DNA of 64,000 nucleotides from Pogona vitticeps. Its lineage: Eukaryota; Chordata; Lepidosauria; Squamata; Agamidae. A program made the translations under genes and the position numbers. The notes below the pieces were generated by a model. The model was not told where the DNA came from, made no database searches, and was given only the letters and a program-made list of their open reading frames with translations. Positions 36,001-45,500 of this stretch are shown here, one piece after another; within the stretch, counting starts at the first letter, position 1, and each line of letters begins with the position of its first letter. The stretch covers positions 158,046,001 to 158,110,000 of the forward strand of contig NC_135787.1 in assembly GCF_051106095.1 (NCBI RefSeq), in the 5' to 3' direction.

Positions 36001-39000
36001 GATCTCACAGAAATCCAGGTGGCATCTGTGGTCCGGGCAGACCATTTCCATCTTCAGAGGATTGCCCAGCTGTGTCCTTATCTAGACGTGGCCCCTGTAA
36101 TCTCAAGAGTAGACTACTGCAATGCTCTCTACATGGGGCTACCCTTGAAGCTGATGCAGAGGCTTCAACTGGTCCAGAATTCGGCGGCCAGATTAATAAC
36201 TGGGTTGAAGAAATTCCAGCACATCTCCCTCACTCTGGCTGCCCTTCATTGGCTACCGGTTCGTTTCTGCATCAATTTCAAGGTTATGATGATAACATTC
36301 AAAGCCCTAAATGGTTTAGGACCTCGGGTACCTGTCAGAACGCCTGCTCCCAGCAAGATCTGTCCATAATACCCTGTTTCCCCAAAAATAAGACCTAACC
36401 TGAAAATAAGCCCTAGTATGATTTATCAGGATGCTTGTAATATAAGCCCTACCCCAAAAATAAGCCCCAGTTGAGTGAAACCCCACCCTCCACCATTGTG
36501 CAGCCACCAGAAGAAGATGACATAACTGTCTTTGAATAAATGTAGATAGTTGAACATTGAAAAAATAAAACATCCCCTGAAAATAAGCCCTATTGCGTTT
36601 TTTGGAGCAAAAATTAATACAGTACAAGACCCTGTCTTATTTTCGGGGAAACACGGTACCTGTTCTTTACTGGCAGAGAGGTTGAGGGCCTTGACCCCGA
36701 AGGAGGCCCAGAGGGAAAGAACAAGAAATCAGGCCTTCTTGGCGGATGTCCCCCGCCTATAGAATAACCTGCCTATTGAGATCTGCCTGCCATTCTCGCT
36801 GGATGGGTTGAAAAGACCTTTGAAGACCTGGCTTTTCCACCAGGCTTTCCCAGAGAATCAAGATCTCGGCCTCCCTTTTACCATTGTTTTTGAGAAGGGA
36901 CAACAGAGGACGAGATGGTTGGACAGTGTCATCGAAGCTACCAACATGAATTTGACCCAACTCCAGGAGGCAGTGGAAGACAGGAGGGCCTGGAATGCTC
37001 TGGTCCATGGGGTCACAAGGAGTCTGACACGACTAAACAACTGAACAACAACCATCACCCTTTTTACCACCTTCATTGCCATCTGTTTTAATTTACATTA
37101 TTTGGTTATGTATTAATTCATTTTTTATTGTGTTTTAATATTCTTGCTGATATTGTTGTTAGTTGCCCACAGTGGCCTAGTTGCCAGATGGTGTGGGATA
37201 TAAATTCAATACATAAATAAAATAAATAAATAAAATAAACTGTAGAGTTGACCTTTGCAGGAGGGGGCAAGGGAAAGGCTGTCATTTTTGTAGTATCTGG
37301 TATGAATGACAAAATGTCAGGAAGCAGGAGGCCCTTTTGCAGCTGAAGGCAGTGTTATTAAGAGCAAGTCTGCTGTACTACATCAAGTGTGAGACTAGGA
37401 CTCGGGAGACTTGGGTACAAATTCGTGCTCAGCCATGGAAACGCAATAGAAGTGGCAAAAGTAAACTTCAAACATCTCGCATGCCTTGAAAACTCTGTTG
37501 GGGCACCACCTGACTTATTAAGCAGTCTAAATGGGCTTTTGTCCTTAAAAATAACTATAAAGATTTAAAATAAAATTAACAAATACACTTTCTTTAAACA
37601 AAAAAAAATTACTTGGAATTGTTCACTAGCAATATGTTTTGCAATATCTGTTCAGAAAAAAGGGAGTGAGCTTTCTGAGTTTAAAAGGGCTGAAAATGTA
37701 AGATAGATGCCGTGTTCCCTCAGCTGTTCCAAGGATCAGTGCATAGGAGCATGTGAGGCACATTAGGGGGGATGCTTCTTATGTTGATGCGCTAAAAAAA
37801 TTACTGGTGTATTTACACATTCAATAATCTTGCACTACAGTAAATATAAAATATTTCCTGTGTGTCTCTTCATAGAAAGCAACAAAGAAAACTGACAAAC
37901 CAAGACCAGAAGAGCAGGATGATATTGATGTTACAGAGCTCACTAATGAAGAACTGAAAGATCAACTTCTGAGATATGGTGTGAATCCAGGTCCTATTGT
38001 GGGTAGGTTAATATTGAGAAACTGCATAAATAATGTGTATTTTAAAAACCTTAAGACAAAAAGTGATGGAGAACAAAGCAAAGGTGTAAGTTTGTACAGT
38101 GGTACCTCAGTTTACAAATGCCTTGGTTAATGTAATTTTCAGTTTATGAAGCAAACTTAGTTTTGGTTTACTTTTTTTCTGGGTTTTTCGGACTACGAAG
38201 AAAGTTTCCCCAGGATGCATTGTGCCTTGAGGTCTGTATTGCCTCCCCCGTTCATATTTTCCACATTATGTAACGTTCCAGAGAATGCATTACATTCGTA
38301 AACTAAGGTACACCTGTATATAAACATTTGCTACTTCTATGGGTTAAATACATTGTGCTATTTAGTGGCATACTGTATTAAGCTCTGTTATAATCACTTT
38401 CATTATCTTGATAACAGACCAATCCCACGACTGCTATCAGAACTAGAAGTGGTTCACATCAGCACTACAGCTCCCTTTATTATTTTGGCTGCTTTCAGAA
38501 TGCTCAGATCCATACATTTTCATTCATAGAGGGTATGAACAATTATTTGTCACATCATATCATTGTGCAAGGCACTAAGAGTTATTTCAAATTAGCATGG
38601 TGGAAACAAAGGCTGCTTTCTTACATAATTCATCACAGTATAAAAAGGATTTCCACATTGTTCAAAAATGAGAAATTAGTATATTTTAATAGTGTTGGTG
38701 GCACTATTAAGGTACAGTACTGATAATTGAACAGTCCCAGGGTGCCCCCAGAAGAAGGATATGGAAAAACAATTTTGAGTACCCTGTACCTGGAAAACCA
38801 TGAAAAGGGGCTACTATAAGTCAAAATTGACTTGATGGTAATTATTGTAATTATTACAAGAATACGTTTTAGCTGAATTTTAGCCAAGCAGTTTTCTTAA
38901 CAGTAGCTAGACACATGACATATCTGTGGTCTGCTAAAGTAATCTTCACCTGGCTTTAGTTTCCCCAACCCCCTAATTTCATTGTAGATTGTGTATAGTT

Positions 39001-39536
39001 ATGCTATGTATTTTTCAGACAGTTACAAGAAACATACAGATAATAAATTTGTGTGAGAATGATATGGTCACAGATGCCCCTGTCATTGTGCTGTCATGCT
39101 CCAACCATGGAACTGAGGCTACGACCCACATGGCTAGCCAGATGATTTCACCCACACTGGGAGTTGCCGAGAGTCCGCAGGGCACTGTGGCCTTAACAAC
39201 AAGCCCTTTCCGACGTGCCAGAAAACCAACTGAGACTACAATGGTTCTGTCAGTCCTGGTTGCTGGAGGATGGTTTATGGGAACTGATCTACTGGTGAAT
39301 GAGGCAGAAACATGGCAAGACATTGAGCTACTAAAGTAGTTTTGCTGCCAAGTGAGGCAGAAACATGGCAAGACATTGAGGGGGACAACTGTTAGGTGGA
39401 GGAAGAGCTAGGTCATGGCAAGGGACATCCAGTCACCCAGGAGATATTCTTATGCTCAGGGCTTGAAAAATCCACTTGTCTGTGACGAGTGAAAAAATGC
39501 TGCTTGACGAGCCACAGCACCCTCACCCTCAGTTCA

Positions 39537-39584
<48 letters not shown>

Positions 39585-42500
39585 CATGCAGTCCTGTCCT
39601 CCCCCTTCCCATTGCAAAAGGAAAAACAGCCTTCTTCTTGTGAGAAGAGAGTTCAAAATGCACATAGATAAATAGTTCTGCAGGAGATTGTAGAGTAGTC
39701 CCATGCTGGAGAATATGGAGATTCCCTGCTTCCAATTTCAGCCAAACGACCTGGCTCCTTAAGAGGCTGGGCGCTTTTGCTTTCAGTTTTATTTTTGTTG
39801 GAGACATTCAAAAGAAAGGCATTAAAAATACAAAACTCATGACCCCACAGGCACACAGGTAATAAAACAACCCAAGTCTGAGAGCATGTTTAAACATAAA
39901 TTGCAAGGCTATAGTCCAGTCATGCTGACTGATGAAATTTTTGACTGACTGGTGAAACATTCTAAAATTTTTCAAGCCCTGCTTATGCCAAAGGGAGAGG
40001 TAGATGCCCCGTGCCGGAGGGAAAGATAGATACACGGGAGTCAGAAGGGATGATAAGTGCCCTAGTGGAAGAGAAAGAACCCCTTCAGATAGTGAGAGAA
40101 GTTTCAGAGGGGGCAGTCTCTTGACCCAGGAGGTTGGAACTTTTTTGTTGACAGGCATACGCCAACTTGAACTTCTTGTCCATGCTGATGTAGCCAGTGT
40201 TTTCATCCTTTGTTGTAGCTACTACAAGAAGGCTATATGAGAAGAAACTACTGAAGTTGAAAGAATCAGGTCAAGAGCTAAGTTCTTTCATACCACCTCC
40301 AACTGTTTCTTCATCTGCAGAAAACAACAAACAGAATGGAAATGATGACTCCGATCAATACAGTGACAATGAAGAAGGTATAAATAATGCAAGATGAGTG
40401 AATAGTTCTTAAAACTAGAGAACTCTGTACAGTAAGACTGGTAATAACAGATTTGTGGGCTTTTCCTATACTTGACTTAATTACTGATTGTCAGATGAAT
40501 CAAATCAGTGACCGTGGATAGCTATAGTCCCATAGATTTCATTGAATCTGAAGTATGAATCTGGAGCAGATTTAGTTTATAGAAGTTAATGCTCAACTGA
40601 GATAAGTAATCCTTAAGTAAATACAGAATCTGTGGTTTTGGCCATTACATTCTACGAGTGGTATGGAGAATTGCAAAGGGATAGAAGAGGAAGTGCATAG
40701 GTTTCAGGCTGGACTCTCACTTTTTGTTTGTTTGTTTGCCTCCATCTGGCTTCAGATTTTCATTTGGTATTCTTCCCATAAGAAAAATACTGATGGCTTA
40801 TCATTAGAACAATACTGATGTTTTCAACAGCTAGCTATGTGACCGTTTATCAGAACTGTTGAATGTAAGAGATTAGCAGCAGTTTCTATACCTGTCTATT
40901 CAGAGTGAATTTAGTCTTTATTCAGTGCAGCTTACTCCTAGAAAGTGTGTTTAAAGTTTTGAACCAGTTTATTTACCCTGTTTTCCTGAAAATAAGCCCA
41001 GTATGATTTTTCAGAATACTCGTAATATAAGCCCTATCCCAAAAATAAGCCCTAGTTAAGTAAACCTCCACCTTCCACCATTGTGCAGCAACCAGAAAAT
41101 GACATGACTGTATTTGAATAAACGTACTGTAGATTGTTGTACATTAAAAACAATCCCCTGAAAATAAGCCCTAAAGTGTTTTTGGAGCAAAAATTAATAT
41201 AAGACCCTGTCTTATTTTCGGGAAAATACGGTAATGAACTAGACCTGAATAAAATGAGAATAATTTAAAATGAGAATCATTTTAAAAAACAACCTATTGG
41301 GTAAAATGGTATTAAAGGCAGAGCTATAAGCCACAAACAACAGCCTCACATAAGTTCCCTGTTATTCTAAGTGACTCAGTACAGTATGGAGAACAAGGGA
41401 CATAGCATCATCAGTAGATCTATTTCTCCTGTGTGCAAATTGCCATGGGTCCAAAGAAGGTGGAAGACTAGCATTAATGTAATCCGGCACCAATCTCTCA
41501 AAATATTTCATAACAGATGTTCAAGCTACTGGTCTATAGTTATTGAGAGATACCGCAGCTGATTGCTTAGGGAATGTCTTCAAGCAAGTGGGAACAGAAC
41601 ACTGCAACAAGGATAAATTGAAAATATCCGTAAAAAGACCAGCTAATTCTGCAGTGCAGCCCCTATTTTTATCTGTCTATCTATTTATTTATTTATTTAA
41701 CTCGTCCCATGATTCCATTTGGTCCAGCTGCTTTTCTAATGTTAATATTCTGGAAAGCATGTCTCACATCTGAAATCTGCAGTAGTAGTGGTTGTCTGTC
41801 GATGGTAGATTCTAGTGAGATACTATAGATAGTAGGTGTTGGAATAATGGTTGTTCCTGTTTCCACCTCAAAATAGTTGAAGAATTTATTTAACTGCTCA
41901 GCCAAAAAGTCACTGCTGCTAAACAGACTGTTTTTGTTACTCTGCCCCGTGATTTGTCACAGACCATGCCATACCCAACGAGTGTCAGAGCTCTCAAGAT
42001 GTTGCTCAGTCCTCCGACTGTACATAGCTTTGGCATCCCTAATACCTTTTTTCAGTTTAGCTCTGGCCCCTCTATATTGTGCCTTTTTGAATTCAGACTA
42101 AGGTCTAAATCCAACATGAAGAGCTAGTGGTTTTCCCCTCCCATTGCAGGTCCCCCGTCATTTCTGCTAGATTGTGTCAGGGGAAAAATATGTTGTTGGG
42201 TCATCTATATAATTTGGAACTTACAGTTGTAAACAAATAATGATTTTTATTTATTCATAGATCCCAAAACAGAATTCAAACTTGAGAAGCGAGAACCTCT
42301 GAAGGGTAATGCAAAGGCTTCAGTAACCCTCAAACAGAGAAAAATTGCTGAACATAACCAGGTAATATTGCAACAATTTGCACATCAAGAATTTCTGTAC
42401 AGAATCAAAATTTTCTCTCTGAAGACATTGATTAATTAACATGAATGTATTTGAATGAGTTACAGGCACTAGAAAGTTATTGATCAATAGCCACCAAATT

Positions 42501-45500
42501 GCATTTCTTATAGTACAGGATAGTGTGCAATAAAATCCCAAACAGCTGTATTTCATGGATTAAAACAATGATCATTTAATATTTAAAATGTTTCACATAA
42601 GAACCATTTATGAAATCTAAAATAATTGGGATTACGATAACCTAATTTTCTCTGGTTCTGTCTTCTGAGGGAAGGTTTTCCCTTCCTCTCTATCTTTTCT
42701 CAATTTGTTCTTTATAACTTTGGTGTTTTGGTTTAAGAATAGCTTTTCTTATAATTCTGACAGTTTAGGACTAATGAAGGCGAACAACTTGTTTAGAATA
42801 GAAACAGTATACTCATCTGGACTAACTTTGTATGTCATTAGCGGACAGATTTTATAAGATAAAAGATTAGGGGGGACTGGCTGCATGAGGATTGGTTAAA
42901 TGTTTCTTGACTAACATATAGGAATCTTTGTCAGATTCCCAAAACAGAGGACTGTCCCTTTAATTACGTATTATGTAGAACACAAAGACTCTACATTTAT
43001 AAATAATCAGAAAGTCAAACATTTAAAAGACAACTATCAAAGAAGTGCATTTGAATCTATGTAAGAATATAAATAGTCTTCCATTACTCTGTTTTGCCTA
43101 ACAAGTCCATCCTGAACTCTGCAGCACTTTTCCAAATTTTGTAAAGTTGCTGTGGTATGAGGAGTGAAATTTATTTTTTTAATAGGAACTTGTTGTTATT
43201 TTGGTTGGTGCAGTGTTCTCTGAAGATACATAGGTTTTAGAATGTGGTGGGAAAGAATAGCATCACTTTTTTCCATACTCAGAATTCTTTTCTTTAGGCA
43301 TTCACCATTTGTGGGTTTTTTTGGGACAATACCTCATGCCTGTAATAGCAACAAGATCAAAAATGTATCTCAGGCCTGTCCACTGTACTATTTCCTGGTG
43401 TTTTTATTTGCTAGATTCATTTGGCTAGAAAATACAATTTATAGGATGTTATCTGGTCATTTTTTAGTTATTTCATTTTTCTGTGCATTATGCTACTGTG
43501 ACCTGTGAATAAGGTACATACAGTGGTGCCTGCTTAACGATTACCCCGCTCCATGACAAATCCGCTTAACGATGAGGTTTTTGCAGTTGCAAAACAATGT
43601 TTAAATGGGGGAATCCGCTTTACGACGATTGGTTCCCTGCTTTGGGAACCGATTCTTTGCATTACAATGGTTTTAAAAGAGCTGATTGACAGGTCGCAAT
43701 ATGGCTGCCCACTGTGCAAAATAGCTGCCCGCTGTGTTTTAGGACTGATGGCCACCCTATGGAGGATCTTCGCTGGACGGTGAGGTATTTCGCCCATTGG
43801 AATGCATTGGATTTCAGTGCATTTCAATGGACTTTTTACTTTCGCTTGACGATTTCGTTCTACAGCGATTTTGCTGGAACAGATTATCGTCGTCAAGCGA
43901 GGCACCACTGTATAAGTAACTATGCTTAGGATTCTGCAGTTAAGTTGGTAATAACTTATTGTCCCTTATTCTACAAGAGCATACTCAAGAATTTGTGCCT
44001 CTTACTTAAAGCAGACTTTGCACCCAACCCTGCAATTGGATTTCTTTGGTTTTATAGCATGTGGTTTAAAATATTCTTTGGCTTTCTTCAGGGAGCAATT
44101 TGTTTCTGAAATATTTTCCTCTTCATTCAGAAACAGAATGCTAACAGTTTAAACCCTGTTCTTTAATAGCGATAAACAATGTAGTCCTACAAGACATAGT
44201 AACTCGTACAGTTGAGCTCCTTTAAAAAGAAAAGGGGTTTCATTTAACTAGGGCTTATTTTTGGAGTAGGGCTTATATTACGAGCATCCTGAAAAATCAC
44301 AGTAGGGCTTATTTTCAGGTTAGGTCTTATTTTAGGGGAAACAGGGTAATACTATGTTCCCGTTTGTATTCCTTACATATTTTAATCAATAATCAATTGT
44401 ATAGCTGTGTGCCTTCAAGATAGAAATATTTACAGTTTGCATTTTAGCTTCTATACTATCAAAATCCTAACATAAACAAGAACCCTGTAAATAATTTAGG
44501 TATGGAATAAGGTAAATTAGTTATGACACTTAAGACAATAATAGATTACAGCATGTGCTTTTTTCTTAGCTAGCCAGCACTTATGTATAATTACCTTAAG
44601 AGGTAAAGTAGCATAAAAGATATGTATGGAACTTAAAAGTCTCCCTGTAATTTGCTTGCAAGATTCTGGGGCATTAGGTGAACAATCATCCGGTGTAAAT
44701 ATGTATAGCATTCACATACTTGCTAATATGTTTGATGCTTAAATAGAGCTATTCTCAGGATGGAGATACTGAAACATTCTGGAGAAGTGGATCTTCAAAA
44801 AGTGGACTTCTGCAGGCAGTTTCTAGGGAATCTGCAAGAGTATCAAGAAGAACACCAAGGAAAAGGGTGATGCAAGGCTAATTTCCAATCTAGATTTTTA
44901 TTTTCCTTATTCTTAGGTCCCTAGTAGCAACTTTACACTTATTTGCTATGTTTTTGTTTCTAAACAAACAGGTTGAAGCTACAGTACCGTTGCCTGTACA
45001 TGATCCAGTAATATCAGAAAGTATTCCCATAGCTGATACTGTAACAGCTTCAAGCAACAAGACCCTAGTAAATATATTGAATTTGCAAGAGGTGGTATTC
45101 TATAATCTTCCTCTCCCTGGAAAACTTAAATATACCTTCTTTCTTGGAAAAATGAGATTTAAACAATATTCGTGCCTGTGGTTTACTTCAGACACAAACT
45201 AAAAGGAATTAAAAAACAACCAACTTTGATCTAGTGGGGATGGGGTGACTCTAAATAGCAGTTGTTTTCTTTCCAATTTAAGGTCTGTCAGTTTTGTTTT
45301 AAAATTACAAAGCTGGAATTTCTGAGAATCTTCTCCCATATAAACTTATATAGTTGGGGGGGGGATTACTTTTTTTCTCCTTAATTCTGAGTTTGAACAA
45401 TTTAAATTTCAGCAGGTTGTCAATAGAGTATCTGGAAATGTCAAGCATGCAGATCCTATACTGTCAGTCAGTGACTTCTCAGAATTGTCCAGAAGATCAG

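Larger units (their letters stand above)
34986..37245 (+). mobile_element. L2-like LINE broken by three later insertions
   Basis: Plus-strand L2-type RT pieces: [14 protein letters not shown] at about 34,990; the [12 protein letters not shown] catalytic region at about 35,750 (YADD altered to YIDD); [13 protein letters not shown] at about 35,850; and [20 protein letters not shown] and [20 protein letters not shown] at 35,980-36,369. The 3' end runs to an (AATA)n tail at about 37,200-37,245. It is interrupted at 35,281-35,699, 36,372-36,656 and 36,893-37,050 and carries stops, so it is inactive. Confidence 0.85.
15898..37875 (+). other. TMPO: TMPO intron 1 (22 kb)
   Basis: A first intron of 21,978 bp between GTAAGC and CATAG. 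It holds most of the window's transposons. Stretches with no recognised repeat are about 16,400-17,040, 21,160-23,590, 26,850-28,010, 30,360-32,690 and 33,985-34,690. Confidence 0.9.
40378..42260. other. TMPO: TMPO intron 3: position of the mammalian LAP2-alpha exon, here without one
   Basis: 1,883 bp from GTATAA to CATAG. No long plus-strand frame and nothing resembling the ~500-codon alpha-specific exon. It holds a MITE and a LINE fragment instead. Confidence 0.75.
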
